Source of the DNA: Cryptomeria japonica
Lineage: Eukaryota > Streptophyta > Pinopsida > Cupressales > Cupressaceae
DNA: 64,000 bases
Reading direction: 5' to 3'
Assembly (NCBI RefSeq): GCF_030272615.1
Contig: NC_081408.1
Location: forward strand, 407,389,889 to 407,453,888
The position numbers and the translations under genes are program-made. Of this stretch, positions 19,861 to 31,440 are shown in pieces. The notes below the pieces were generated by a model that had not been told where the DNA came from, made no database searches, and saw only the letters and a list, made by a program, of their open reading frames with translations. Within the stretch, counting starts at the first letter, position 1. Every line of letters begins with the position of its first letter.

Positions 19861-21320
19861 TTGATTACTTCAAATATTTGTACCCCAATGATGAAGATTT
19901 TGTAGCCATTTACAAGGTTTGTCAAGAATTTCAGATTCACTTTCATAGTGAATATGCTGGCTTTACCTTGCAAAATGGTTTGTTGTTTAAAGGTGGACAA
20001 TTATGTGTTCCCAAAGAATCGATGGGGGAGAATCTGATCCAAGAAAAGAACAATGGATGTTTGAGTGGTCATTATGGCCTTAATAAGACATTGGAACTTG
20101 TTTAAAGGTTCTACTATTGGCCCAGAATGTAGAGGGATATCAGAAGGTATGTTGAGTAGTGTATGGTTTGTCAGAAAGACAAAGGTACAACTAATAATGC
20201 TAGACTTTATCATCCATTACCTATTCCTGCAAGGCCATGGGAGTGTGTCAGTATGGATTTTGTGGTTGGTTTAACCAAAAAAAATCTTGGCTGTGATAGA
20301 ATTTTTGTTGTTGTTGATAGATTCAGTAAGATGACACATTTTGTTCCTTGTAAAACTACTCATGATGATAGTCACATTGCACACTTGTTTTTCAAAGAGG
20401 TTATAAGAATCCATGGTTTGCCGGTTAGTATTATTTCAGATAGGGATGTCAAATTCCTTGGACATTTTTGGAAAACTCTTTGGAAAAGACTGGGAACTAA
20501 CTTGTCTTTTGGTTCAGCCTATCATCCCCAGATGGATGGTCAAACAGAGGTGGTCAATAGGACACTAGGAAACCTTTTAAGGTTCTTAATAAAAGAATAT
20601 GGGTAGAGTTGGGATCAGGTTCTTCACCAGGCAAAATTTGCCTACAATGACAACATCAACAGGTCTACTAGGAAGAGTCCTTTTGAGATAGTGTATGGTA
20701 TGCACCCATGAGGTGTTATGGAATTATGGGATCTTGGTGATCTGATGTACAAAAGTGGTCAAGATGATGATGTCGCTCAATCTATGAAGGAGTTTCATGA
20801 CCAAGTCAGACAAGTTCTCCAAGATTCTTCACAAAAGGTTAAAGCCAGAGTTGATGCCACACAGAGAGATGTGCAATTTTTTGTTGGTGATTTGGTGATG
20901 GTACATTTGAAAAAGGCTCAACTGTAGAAAGGGATTCCCAACAAGCTACAAATGCAAAGAATAGGTCCATGTAAAGTTTTAGCCAAGTATGGCTCTAATT
21001 CCTATGAGATCAATTTGCCATCTGATATTGCTTTGTCGCCCATTTTCAATGTTGCAGATTTCGTTGCCTACAAGGGGCAACTTCCCAAGGGGGATGCACG
21101 AGTTTCAGAGGTTCACCATGCACTTGCCAATCTTCCCTTACCTTCTTCTACCATGCCTCAGGCTGAGAAAGTGTTAGATTCCCACATTTTCAAGAAGATT
21201 CAACACCAGGTCAAATGGAACATTTGGTCAAATGGATTAATAAACCTGATTCTGAAGCGACCTAGGTCCCTAAATCTGACTTTATCAAGTTGGGAATTCA
21301 TCTCTCCCTGCTGCCGCATG
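19861..21320 (+). pseudogene. Integrase and chromodomain remnant of chromovirus C
   Basis: The N-terminal HHCC finger has GHYGLNKTLELV (His) and CMVCQKDK (Cys, near 20155-20178). The core keeps all three acidic residues: SMDFVVGL (near 20250), [11 protein letters not shown] (near 20440) and [11 protein letters not shown] (near 20540). A GPY/F-like region has QRIGPCKVLAKYG and YEINLPSD (20950-21030). At 21180-21300, in the frame with a TAG at a conserved Trp position, a chromodomain-like HLVKWIN...VPKSDF pattern is visible. The chromodomain would direct insertion toward marked chromatin. Stops near 20103, 20130, 20604, 20709 and 20925 disable it. Confidence 0.9.
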
Positions 21321-21353
21321 TAGTCAATTGATTTCTTTGTTTTTGGGAGAGTA

Positions 21354-22440
21354 TGGTGCAGGAGCACCTAAGGGTTGAAATGCCCTTAACCAATTTTGGC
21401 ATGTACATACTATGGATTGGCTCTAAGTCCTTTTTGTTTGCAGTTTTTGAAATTTTGCCTATCGGCAAGACCTACCCCGATCGGCAGGACTTGTCTTGAT
21501 GTGGTCGCCAGTGGTTGGAGTGGAGTTATCAGGTATCAGATAGAGTATTTTTATGCTACCCCGATGACCCGATGGGAAAGCAAGTGGTTCAATAGGTTCA
21601 AGCGGTTGAAATGGTTCAAGTTTCATAATGAGCGGATGTCTCTGTTTTAAGTTATTTTCCATACTTGAACTTTGAACCAATTTTCAAAGCAATTCAAAAG
21701 GTTCAAGCGGTTGAAATGGTTCAAGGTTCAAGAGTTCACTTCTAAGGCTCTTGATGATAATGAAAGTGGAGCGGACCTATTTGTTTTGATCATCAAGAGG
21801 ATTGCTTCCATTTTACGTCGACAACCCGATGACAAAGCACAAGCGGAGGAGCATCAGACAAAGGGATTTCTTGTTATCCCGATGCTCGATGGAACATCAC
21901 AAAATGGAGCATCGGCCATCAAGTTAACTCATTTGCAGGTCCCCGATGACCCGATGGAAATGCCCAGAGAGCAGAGACAAGCATCAGCTACCGAATGAAG
22001 GTATTTCTTGTTATTCTGATGCCCGATAGGAAGTGCAGAGTGTGGAAAGCTGCCATAGGCCATCGAAAGTTAGGATTTGTTGTCACACCGATGACCTGAT
22101 GGAACTTGTGAGACAGTTACAACTGGAAACCGTTGGTAACGAGATTTATCTCATCCAATTGGAGAAGTTCATAAAAGAAGGGAAAATGTATAAAAGACTC
22201 TATGGGCATTTGTAAAGGGTTGGTTATTGGATCATTTTGGAAAAACAAAAGAAATACATACAAGTAGGTTTTCTGGTTTCGATCGCTGGAGTAATATTCT
22301 GTATTGTTTTGCTAAGTTTTTCATTACAGTTCTATAGCTAGAGTTTCCTTGTTATTGTTCATTCTTTATTTTGAATCCACATTGTAAATATGGCTCTGTC
22401 TTGAAACTCCACCGTGGGATCCACGCGGCCATTGGAGCAC
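21354..22440 (+). repeat. 3' LTR of chromovirus C (right end approximate)
   Basis: Follows the integrase stop and the purine-rich ttttgggagagta. The likely start is TGGTGCAGGAGC. It contains two copies of ggttcaagcggttgaaatgg (21595 and 21700), four variants of the ccgatgacccgatgg word (21558, 21819, 21941, 22085) and TATAAAAG at 22189-22196. The 5' LTR is outside the window, so the end is a guess between 22.4 and 22.9 kb. Confidence 0.55.
22189..22196 (+). promoter_or_regulatory. TATA box in LTR C
   Basis: TATAAAAG in a ggaaaatgtataaaagactc context, about 835 bp into the LTR and followed by a possible R/U5 of about 250 bp. Confidence 0.5.
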
Positions 22441-22900
22441 TTCAGGAAGAGCCAAAAATGTACAATATGAGTACAATAGCAGTAGGATGAAACTAAAGAA
22501 ATGGCAATCACCATTTCTACATACTGATCCTAGGTGAGCTTGGAAGTAGTCTAGCTAGGTTTCAGTAATGTAATGAAGATAACTTGCAGGGAAGGAATCT
22601 ACTGAGAACTAGAAGAAGTTCTAGAAGGCTACAAGCCTGAAACTGTGACATTGTGAATTCAATAAAGAAAATTTTGCTAAATGAAACAAGATGGGTGGTT
22701 TTTGCAACAAGAGAATATAAGTGTGTGTGTACTACGCTCGTGCAAGTATGTAGTGAGAAAAATTACTTTGTGAGCTTGAGGAAGGTGAGATAAGAAAACA
22801 AATGGTAGGGAAGCCCTTAGGAGTCTAGTGGAGTAGACTTGAAACCTTGAAAGGGATAGGAGAAAACCATCAAAGAAGACTAATTGATGATTGATTAGGT
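22441..22900. other. Unassigned stretch between LTR C and the K coding remnant
   Basis: No ORF, LTR end or clear repeat partner is seen. A short gtgtgtgtgt run lies at 22723-22732. It may be the end of LTR C or part of the host sequence K. Confidence 0.4.
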
Positions 22901-23506
22901 AGCCTCCCTATCAGAAAGAGAAAAGGCATTGCAGGATTTTCAAAACATGAAGTCCAATCTTGCAAGAAGTTTCAAGACCTAAGGCAATCTTTGGAGGAGG
23001 ATCACAAAAGTCTTGTTCGAATGCAGGAGGTGGTGCAGGACACATGTACAAAAATCCTAGTTTTAGAGCACCAAGCATCTATTGTAGGTCAGAGGTTAAA
23101 GAGTTATATGAGGCCATTGAAGCAAATAATGAGGAGATCAATCTCCTATCAAATCCCTCCACTCCCCCCTCTACTGCCCCTGTAGATTTTACCTCTCTAA
23201 TTAAAGAGCTTTACTTTTTCTTCTGGGAAAAGGTGAAGCAGTTTTGCCCCTCTCTGCGACCAGCCCTAAAATTATTGACAAATGCACAATCTCTATGTAC
23301 CAAAGCAAACAAAACCATTGACAGGGTCAATCAGTTTATCATGCCCAAAATCCCTGATGCTCATAAATTGACTAATTGGTTATATATTACCTTCGACTAG
23401 GATTTGGTTGTCATCAAAGTCGGAGATCACAAACAGTTGGGCAAAAGGGCAAATGTTTTTTTTAATTATCACAAAGCAGTAGTGTAGGCCGCATCCAGTT
23501 TGAATA
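22901..23506 (+). pseudogene. K: decayed coiled-coil coding remnant
   Basis: Three frames together carry a protein-like reading. A charged helical start near 22910-22990 (EREKALQDFQNMKSN) comes first. Then 22991-23100 reads EEDHKSLVRMQEVVQD and a Leu-rich coil. The frame from 23098 to a TAG at 23398-23400 follows with ELYEAIEANNEEINLL, a Pro/Ser stretch, FTSLIKELYFFFWEKVKQF and MPKIPDAHKLTNWLYITFD. The same frame carries sense codons beyond the TAG up to 23490 and a further TAG. J is inserted at 23507. The protein is unrecognised. By composition and setting it could be another accessory ORF of a pol-less LTR element or a host gene fragment. Confidence 0.35.
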
Positions 23507-23739
23507 TGTTGGAATCAATGAACACTGAGATGGGGGGGATGAATCAGTGATTTATAATTTGCAAACTTATTTATCTAACTCTCAAACCACTAGATGCATA
23601 AGAAAGATGCAGAAACATAAAGAAATTAACCATGCAACCATAACACCAAGATTTTTACTTGGAAACCCAAAAAGGGAAAAACCAGAGTGGGATTTGAACC
23701 CACAATATTATCATACTATGGCCAGAAGTATGATAATAT
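23507..23739 (-). repeat. 3' LTR of element J, left fragment
   Basis: Plus-strand start TGTTGG with a G-tract at 23532-23538, corresponding to the C-tract near the LTR end on the minus strand. The gtggg-N-cccac hairpin lies at 23687-23703. It continues at 36162-37072 once F and its TSD are removed, giving about 1.14 kb. Confidence 0.75.
23735..23739. repeat. Left TSD of element F
   Basis: AATAT, repeated exactly at 36157-36161. Confidence 0.8.
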
Positions 23740-24617
23740 TGTATACACCTAAAAATGGTCTAAAGGTAATTAATGAAATAAGCTATTGTTTAATTAATCC
23801 CCCTTCCTAATTTAATTTAATTCACTAAGTAATTTGATTAAATTCACCCTTTCATCTACTTATTAATAAATCTAAGGATTTATTTAATAGGTTCATTCTC
23901 ATAATCCCCTTTGATTAAATAATTTAAATTAATTAATTCTCCCTCCATCTTCAATTAATTCTTCTAATATTCTAATTACTTAAAATAAATCAATTTAAGA
24001 GTTTTTGAAATTAATTAGCCTTTTCCTATTATTTGGATTTCTAAATTAAAATTACCCACATGCCTCCTAACTTTTAACCACCTAACCTAACCATCCCTAA
24101 ACCTAACTCATTTCATCTAACCCTGGGTTTAATTAAACCTACTCTCCCCTTGACATACATGGCATTCTTGGGCCACATGTCCCCTTTCCTTAAACACTTG
24201 ATCTCTCATGAGCAAAGCTTCTTGACACTTGTCACCATAGAGATGGCACATGTTCCCTTTTATCCAACCTTTCTAGAAGCCTCTTGACACTTGTCACCAT
24301 AGAGATGACAAATGTTCCCTTTAATCCAACCTCTTTGCCAACCTCCTCCAATTTTACCATTGGTATATTCAGACTTAATCTTGACCATTGATTCCTACCA
24401 CCTCACCCCTAGCCTTGGAAATCCTATAAATAGACCTCAATTTGGAGCAATAACCATCCCATCACATTAGCATTTCAGGCATTGTTACTATAGGCATATG
24501 CAAGTTTAGCTTATCATTTGAGCATTATTATCATAGCTTAATTGCATCATTTTAGCATATTTTCTAGCATACTCATGGAATCATGTAGCTTAATCATTAT
24601 CATTGCTAGACTCATCT
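23740..24617 (+). repeat. 5' LTR of F, 3'-truncated
   Basis: Aligns with 35050 to about 35925 and then diverges abruptly after 'ttgctag'. The last about 230 bp of the LTR plus the PBS are missing. It contains two tandem 'tgacacttgtcaccatagag' units of about 70 bp (24222-24330) and TATAAATAG at 24425-24433. Confidence 0.85.
24425..24433 (+). promoter_or_regulatory. TATA box in F 5' LTR
   Basis: TATAAATAG, conserved at 35735-35743 in the 3' LTR. Confidence 0.55.
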
Positions 24618-26101
24618 TTTTCTTTCATTAGTTCATATCTTTATCAAGCCTACCCTCCCGAGGAGGTAATAACTCTTAAAGCCATTACGACCGGTGAGAA
24701 GGGAACGACCTAAGTGGGAATGACTAACGCCAAGTAATCCAACCCACTATAAAATAAATATAATTTGATAAAAATCAAGGCAATGGTAGTGCTCAAGAAT
24801 AGCTCTCCTCCGTACCTTCAGGTATATCAAACCTTGGTTTTCAAGGTTGGGAGACCTCTTAATTGAGTATTATACCTCGATGCGCTGAATGGATCCCTTA
24901 CTAGTTCCGGTTAAATTAGAAGCTACCCGAATCACCTCTGAAAGGGTGATAATATTTGTGCAAGAGAGATAGTAACTCTCCCAAGACACTTGCCATATCA
25001 TGCCCCCATTAGTGTTTGGAGTCGGATAATACGGAGTTGAGAATCCATTGCGTGAGACTTAGTGGCCATATTCTGATTAGCTATTGGATGTGTACCTAAG
25101 TTTGCAAGCAAAGGTTTTCTCTCCTCAGCCAATTTCCTTAGGGTTTAGTATGCTTGGAGTCACTTATCACATCACATGTTTGTTGTGTATTCATCCCTAA
25201 ATTGAAAAATCAGACATCTAAAATTGGAAAACATAAGCAAAACATCAAACTTCACTAATCCAAATTCAGCAAAACAAACACTTTTTATCTCTACTCTGTT
25301 GTCTGTCGTATGATCTGGAGTTCTATGTCATACTAGATAATTATTTGTCATATGTCTTGGTATGTTTTGTCATATGAGTCTCTTCTCTTTACATGAAACT
25401 TTTGATTTGTCATATGGCTTTATATTTCTTGTCATTCTAAGTTGCATAGTCTGTCGTACGAGTCTTTGTATTTGTCAGTCTAGAGCTCTTCTTGTATGCC
25501 TTTTTCAGATCTATCATTCTTGTTTGATCAATTTGTAATAATCATAAGCATATGTTCTCTATCATTATGTGCTTGGATTGTCTTCTTGGTTGGCTTGGTC
25601 AAGTTATCATCTGTCAAAATCAGACTTTAGAACATAAAAACCTCAAGATTTTCAAGTGCTCACCCTCAACAAGTTCAAGATCTAAACATCTCAAAGTGCA
25701 TTGTCACCTTCTTTAGTAAACTGATCACTCAAACATAGTTTCTCATCAGGATCTATCATCATTTATCATGAAATTGAAATGTTTGGTTAGGATAATCTTG
25801 TCCCACATCGTAGGATATAGCATTCCTACTTGACTTGGTTTTTATCAAATCATCATCATTGCACTCCAAAACCGAAGATCAAAAAACTTGCAAACCTTTA
25901 AATAATTGAACCATATTTTCATGTCATGTCGCGCTATCACATTTACCTTGAAAATTGATCACTTATCAAAAGAACTTTTTGATAATCAAATTTTAGCACA
26001 ATATCCAACACACATGTATGCTTGTTCTAACTAGAGCTCAGAGACGAAGAATCATAGAGACATAAATCAAAACATTGGAAACAATTGAAGACCATATAAC
26101 C
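24618..26101 (+). other. 5' leader of element F
   Basis: Long untranslated leader. 24655-25150 aligns with 57058-57560 in G. At 25303-25480 there is a cluster of 'tgtcgtatga'-like decamers (tgtcatatg, tgtcgtacga) spaced irregularly by 15-45 bases. No supported ORF is present before the Gag start near 26102. Confidence 0.7.
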
Positions 26102-27900
26102 ATGGAACATGAAGATGAAATACAAGTTGAAGGAGAAATAACAGAACAAAATTTAGAGACATCAAGAAAGATCCTCAATTCGAGAAGTTTATGCATAAAT
26201 TATTGGAGGGAGAAAAAGAAAAATATTTCCTAATGTTAGCAAAATCTGGTGCTACACTCCCCCAATATTTTGATGTGAACAAACTAACACAAATGAAAAG
26301 TGATCCTCCCCCTAATAATGAACAATACAAAGATATTTTTGGTCTCCACATGAATGACACATCAATTAACAATAATACCAGAACCAATGAAGAAACTTAC
26401 ATACCCAAAAGAGATGAAATAGAAATTTTGAATAACATTCAATCTAATGAAGATACAAGAAGGACTAGAGATTAAACAAGAAGAGATCCAAATCCTCCTA
26501 GAATACAAAATCATGGTCATGCAAGAACAAATCATGTTGATAATCCTATCACAACTCTCACACAACAATTACAAACACTGCAAACACAAATTCAAGATAT
26601 GCAAAGAGGAAATGCTAGATGATACTCACTTCAAGAAATTTGTCCTTATCCATTTGACATAAATCTAAATATGATACCATTTCCTATAGGTTTTGAAACT
26701 CCTAGATACGAAAAATATGATGGAAGCACTAACCCTCAAGATCATATATGATAATTTTGAATATTGAGTATGAAGTTTGCACACGAGGATACATAATTAA
26801 TGAGACTATTTTTGAAAAGCTTAACTGGACTAGCTATGGAATGGTTCTCCAAACTTCCATCAGGAATTAGATCATTTTCAGAGTTGGTGGATAAGTTTGT
26901 TTCGCAATACTCTTACAACATACAACATGAAGTAACAATGCTAGACCTATGTAATGCCAAACAAAAGAGTGGAGAACCTTTCATGATATTTTTACAATGA
27001 TGGAGATGATTAGCTTCGTGGTATCCTCGTATAGTACCAGAGTAGGAAAAAATGGACATATTCATCGACAACCTAAATGATCAAATGAGTTATTACTTTA
27101 AAATGCAAGGAAATCAAAGTTTCAGAAAAATGATTGATAATGGAATCGGAATGGAGGAAGCCATGATAAAGAAAGGTGAATTGAAAATATACAAAGAAGG
27201 AGTCCATCCTCCTAACAACAACAATAATAACAATCACAATGATAAACCAAAGCTTTGGAATAGAAATCAAAATATCGTCAATGATGGAATAGTGGATAAC
27301 AACAATGTGAAACCAAAACAACCGATTTTTAATTTATCCACTCACTCAGCAGCGGCTCAGCAAAACAACCATCACCAGAAAGCAACTATCAAAACTTTCT
27401 TTTGAAGACAATTTACAAACACTGGTGAACCCCTTGGGTCAACATTAAAGACACTTCTCACAAACAAATTGATCACTTTGCCTGAAGAAAGGAACTACGA
27501 ACCTCAAATAAAACCACCTTGGTGGAATGATAACCATTATTGCGATTTCCATCAAAACAAGGGACATCACACAAATAATTGTCAGAATTTGAAACATGTC
27601 ATATAATATTTGATTGATAATGGAGTAATAACTGTGGATGGATATACAACAAATGAATCTCATACAAATTTTAAGACTCTGCTTCCAAAGTATGAGAAAG
27701 GTGAATCATCAACAATGAATAATGGTAAGGGTAAATTGAACATAAACTACACTCATACATATGACAATATGGTGAATGTGATTGTAGTTAAGGGAAAAAA
27801 AATCAAGAACCTGCTCATGCTATCATAAGAAGCAAAGCTAAAGTTGTTTTGTCAGGTCCTACAACAAACATATCATCCACTACAACAAAATAATACAATC
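26102..27900 (+). pseudogene. Gag of Tat element F
   Basis: The likely start is the ATG at 26102, with a frameshift before 26191, where KLLEGEKEKYFLMLAKSGA begins. The capsid domain runs from about 26680 to 27180, with YDGSTNPQDHI, LTGLAMEWFSKLPSGI and VTMLDLCNAKQKSGEPF. An Asn-rich run lies near 27217-27245. A CX2HX4HX4C knuckle follows (CDFHQNKGHHTNNC, 27541-27582), then a conserved helical segment ending LIDNGVITV. G encodes the same architecture at 58508-60375. Stops at about 26475, 26998, 27009, 27043, 27403 and 27604 and a frameshift near 27800 disable it. Confidence 0.88.
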
Positions 27901-28720
27901 TAGTGGAACAATTGCAGAAAACACCCGCACAAATATCCATCTTAGAACTTTTAAAGATTTCACCTTCACACAAAGAAATTCTTGAATGAGCATTAGTAGA
28001 TACAATAGTGTCCAAAGATCTTGATATCGATCAATTCCAAACCATGGTAGGACACCTCACAACCACTCACTGCTTATCATTCACTGAAGAAGACGACATG
28101 TCCTTGCAACATCCCCACAATGCTCCTTTGCATATTGAAGTCCTCATTCACAAAACGCACGTTAAACATGTTCTAATAGACGGTGGAGCTGGCCTAAATA
28201 TTGTTCATTGAGTCTTGTTCATGCCTTAGGATATTCAGAAGATGCAGTTGATGTCCAGAAAAAGATCACCATAAAATCCTATGATGAAGAAGAACGTTCC
28301 TCCAAGGGAATTGTGATACTACCCATCAGAGTGGGACCTTTGCAAAAAGACACAGCATGCCAAGTTCTAGACTTTGACTTATCAGATAATGTACTCCTAG
28401 GGAGACCATGGCTACATGAATTGCAAGTTGTCACATCAACATATCATCAGTGTGTCAAATTTCCCTACAATGGACAAGAAATCACAATCCCTGCAGACTC
28501 AAATCCATTTCAATACTACAACAATTTAAAAATGGCTCAAGAATTTATTGTTCCTCATAACAGGGAGGCATCATCTTCAAACACACAATCCAAGGAACAA
28601 TCATTTGCCTCTATCTTGTCAAGTATGGAAAAACAAATGCAGCTAAGAGATCGAGGGAACAAAAAATATTCAATCACAATTACCACTTTCTCCTAAATCC
28701 TTTGGAAAACCATCAAACTC
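27901..28720 (+). pseudogene. Aspartic protease of Tat element F
   Basis: The conserved lead-in VEQLQKTPAQISILELLKIS and LDIDQFQTMVGHLT precede the active site VLIDGGAGLN (28169-28199), a Tat-type variant of the usual D-[ST]-G-[AS]. A TGA at 28209 and a frame change interrupt the domain. The rest continues from 28208 with LPIRVGPLQKD and DNVLLGRPWLHEL, the C-terminal LLGRPW motif. A Gln/Ser-rich linker begins near 28550. Confidence 0.88.
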
Positions 28721-30165
28721 TAAACAACAACCAATTGTGAAACATCTTCCGATATTCGATGGAGCATTCATTAGTGTTGGAACCTTATCAGAGGATACAG
28801 ATTATAAAGATGTGCTATAATGGCTATACAAAGATGAAGAAGCTCAACAAAAGGTCAACAATATCAGAATATCTACAGAAAAGTATGGGAAAGGATTTAA
28901 CATTCTCAGAAAAATGGGATACACTGGAATAGGTCCTATAGGAAAAAGAAAAGAAGTTATCTCAAAACCTATTTAGCCTTACACTCAGTAGACTACAGAA
29001 AAAATAGGCTTAGGGTATGGACAAGTCACTCTACCAGAAAATGCATCTTTTAGTCAACAACAAGAGGAATATGAAAACAGACAAGAACAACTGGCAATTG
29101 AAAGAGAAGAAACATTAGCTAAGCAACAAGCACAAGCAAACATGAAATGGGAAAAGAAGAAAGCTTCAAATCAACAAGAGAAACAAACTAAAAGCACCTC
29201 TCAAGTAGCATTAAATCTAAATCAAAACAAGAAAGGAGCTAATACTAATCCAGGAGAGCTCATAGCAAAGTTGACAGAACTCAATCTCAATCCTAAAGAA
29301 GTTGAACATAAAAGAAGAAAAGATATAACAAGAAAAGAAGAAGAAATGCTATATGATCAAATCTGTAGATTGCAAGCTGCAAGTGATACAGATTCTAATG
29401 AATGGGAATGGGATTCCTATCACTCTAAAGAATTAGTTGAATTAAATTGCTTTGAAGGAGATGTAGGAGTCGATGTAGTTCACACATATGTAGGACAAAC
29501 GTCAGGAACTAGTTCACTTGAATTAGAATCACATTCAGCTGACTTGGACTTAATCGAGAACGATCAAGAGCTCCTTACATGAGGTCATTCTAATGAGAGT
29601 ACCCTTCTAGACATTGAAATACATATTGAAAACTTTGATACACCCATCATGACTCTTGAAACCCTTGAAACATCCCAACCTGAAGATCCCCTACCTCTAA
29701 TCCACCCTGAGCTTATTGATTGGGAAAATGAAGGACATATTGCCATTGATACCTTTCCAAATGACCATGCCATATCTCTATATATTAACGCAATCAAACT
29801 CGTAACAAATTTCACCAAGAATTTCAACAACTTATCTTCTAGTCAACTAGGTGCCAAATCTCCTAGTCACAAAAGTGAAAATAAGGAAAACAATATCAGG
29901 TCTAATGCTAAAAACCATTTCTTGGCAACATTAGATCGAGAAAAAGTAAAAACAAAGGATGCATCTAATGGTGAAAACCTCCTTGAGGCACTGGAAGATG
30001 GGAGATTTGACACTTTACCTGAGCACTATCAAGAAAGGTCATCCATTTTGATCGAACCAATAGAGGCAGTTGACATTGGCACAACAGAGCAACCAAAGAT
30101 TCTTCATCCAATGACTTCTCTATCAGAAGAAGAAATGCAACAATATATAGAGTTCTTCAAACGAT
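28721..30165 (+). pseudogene. Linker of F pol with G-patch-like motif and coiled coil
   Basis: At about 28890-29021 the reading GFNILRKMGYTGIGPIGK followed by a GLGYG motif resembles a G-patch, an RNA-binding glycine-rich motif known after the protease of some retroviruses. A highly charged Gln/Glu/Lys coiled coil follows at 29040-29350, then an acidic segment (29380-29580) and another ORF (29649-30167) ending with LPEHYQERSSILIEP, which leads into RT. G shows the same order (61.2-62.9 kb). The function of the linker is unknown. Confidence 0.6.
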
Positions 30166-30979
30166 GACAAAACAATTTTTCTTGGTCATATGCAGCCATA
30201 CCAGGGTTAGATCCAAAGCTTATTATGCATCACTTGAATGTTAGTCCAGGAGCCAAACCAGTCAAATAGAAGTTAAGAAAAATGCATCCTCATATTGCCC
30301 TTCTAGTCAAAGTAGAACTAAAGAAATTATTGGATGTAGGATTCATCAGACCTGTAGCATATCCTCAATGGGTATCCAACATCATTCCTATTTCAAAACC
30401 AGATAAAAGCATCAGAATATGCACAGACTTCAGAGATCTTAATAATGCATGTCCAAAGGATGACTTTCCTTTGCCTAACATTGACATCATTGTAGATTTA
30501 ACTATTGGACACTCCATGTTCTCTTTAATGGATGGTTTCTCTGGATATAATTATAGCAAAATACCACCCGAAGACTAAGAAAAGACAGCTTTCACATGTT
30601 TGTGTGGTACTTTTTGCTCGAACGTCATGCCTTTTAGATTAAAGAATGTAGGTGCTACATATCAAAGAGCTATGACAACTATATTTCATGACATGATGCA
30701 TACATTCATGGAAGACTACGTGGATGACATATTGGCTAAATCATACAACAAAGAAGAACATATAGAGATACTGGAAAAGATCTTTGACCGGTTAGAACAA
30801 TACAAGCTACGACTAAATCCTAAGAAATGTGCTTTTGGTGTCACTTTAGGAAAGCTATTGGGATACATTATTTCAGCTACAGGTATTGAAGTGGATCTAG
30901 CTAAGGTTAAAGCAATCATGGAAATAGCATCTCCCAAGAATATTAGTCAACTAAGATCACTTCAAGGAAGACTCCAATA
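30166..30979 (+). pseudogene. Reverse transcriptase of Tat element F
   Basis: Blocks seen: YPQWVSNIIPISKPDKSIRIC (30360-30422), TDFRDLNNACPKDDFPLPNID (30424-30486), GTFCSNVMPF and YVDD at 30717-30728 in MEDYVDDILAKS, then LNPKKCAFGVT and LLGYIIS. Stops lie at 30171-30173, 30267-30269, 30576-30578 and 30978-30980. The catalytic aspartates are kept. Confidence 0.93.
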
Positions 30980-31440
30980 AATCAGAAGATTTGCTGCTCA
31001 ACTAGCAGATAAACGACAACCATTTACTCATCTATTACACAAAAATGTTCATTTCAAATGGGACCACCAATGTGAAGGCGCATTCAACAAGATCAAGGCA
31101 TATCTCATGCAACCACCCATCCTAATGTCACCAATTCCAAGAAAACCATTGTTACTCTATGTATCAACCACCGAAACATCATTAGGAGTTTTGCTTGCAC
31201 AACAAGATAATGAAGGAAAAGAATGAGTTATCTACTACATCAATAGAACACTGGTAGGATATGAGATCAACTATTCACCAACAGAAAAAGCATGCTTGGT
31301 AGTAGTTTTTGCTTCTCAAAAACCATGACATTATTTACTATCTCACTCCATCAAGTTGATAGCTAAAATTGATCCTCTGAAATATTTACTCAGCAAAGCA
31401 ACATTAACAGGATGACTAGCAAAATGGATCATGATTCTGA
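30980..31440 (+). pseudogene. First (gypsy-type) RNase H of F
   Basis: The frame continues from RT with FKWDHQCEGAFNKIK (connection), then PRKPLLLYVSTTETSLGVLL, where the usual first catalytic Asp is replaced by Ser (VSTTETS). INYSPTEKACLVVVFA has the Glu position, and LAKWIMILSEFDIEYV ends it. Four stops occur. The loss of the catalytic Asp in this domain is typical of elements that gained a second RNase H. Confidence 0.8.

Larger units (their letters stand above)
16713..22440 (+). mobile_element. Element C: chromovirus-type Ty3/gypsy retrotransposon, 5'-truncated by B
   Basis: Order Gag, zinc knuckle, protease, RT, RNase H, integrase, chromodomain remnant, LTR, on the plus strand. The 5' LTR and first Gag codons are displaced to the left by the B insertion at 16712. 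The right boundary is uncertain. Protein similarity to element I (52.2-55.3 kb) is high throughout Gag-RT. At least 15 in-frame stops are present. Confidence 0.88.

Noticed and set aside
23687-23705. tRNA T-arm-like sequence (gtgggttcaaatcccac on the minus strand)
   Set aside because: It resembles a tRNA B box, but it is the J version of the LTR hairpin shared with D and E, and no A box or acceptor stem surrounds it.
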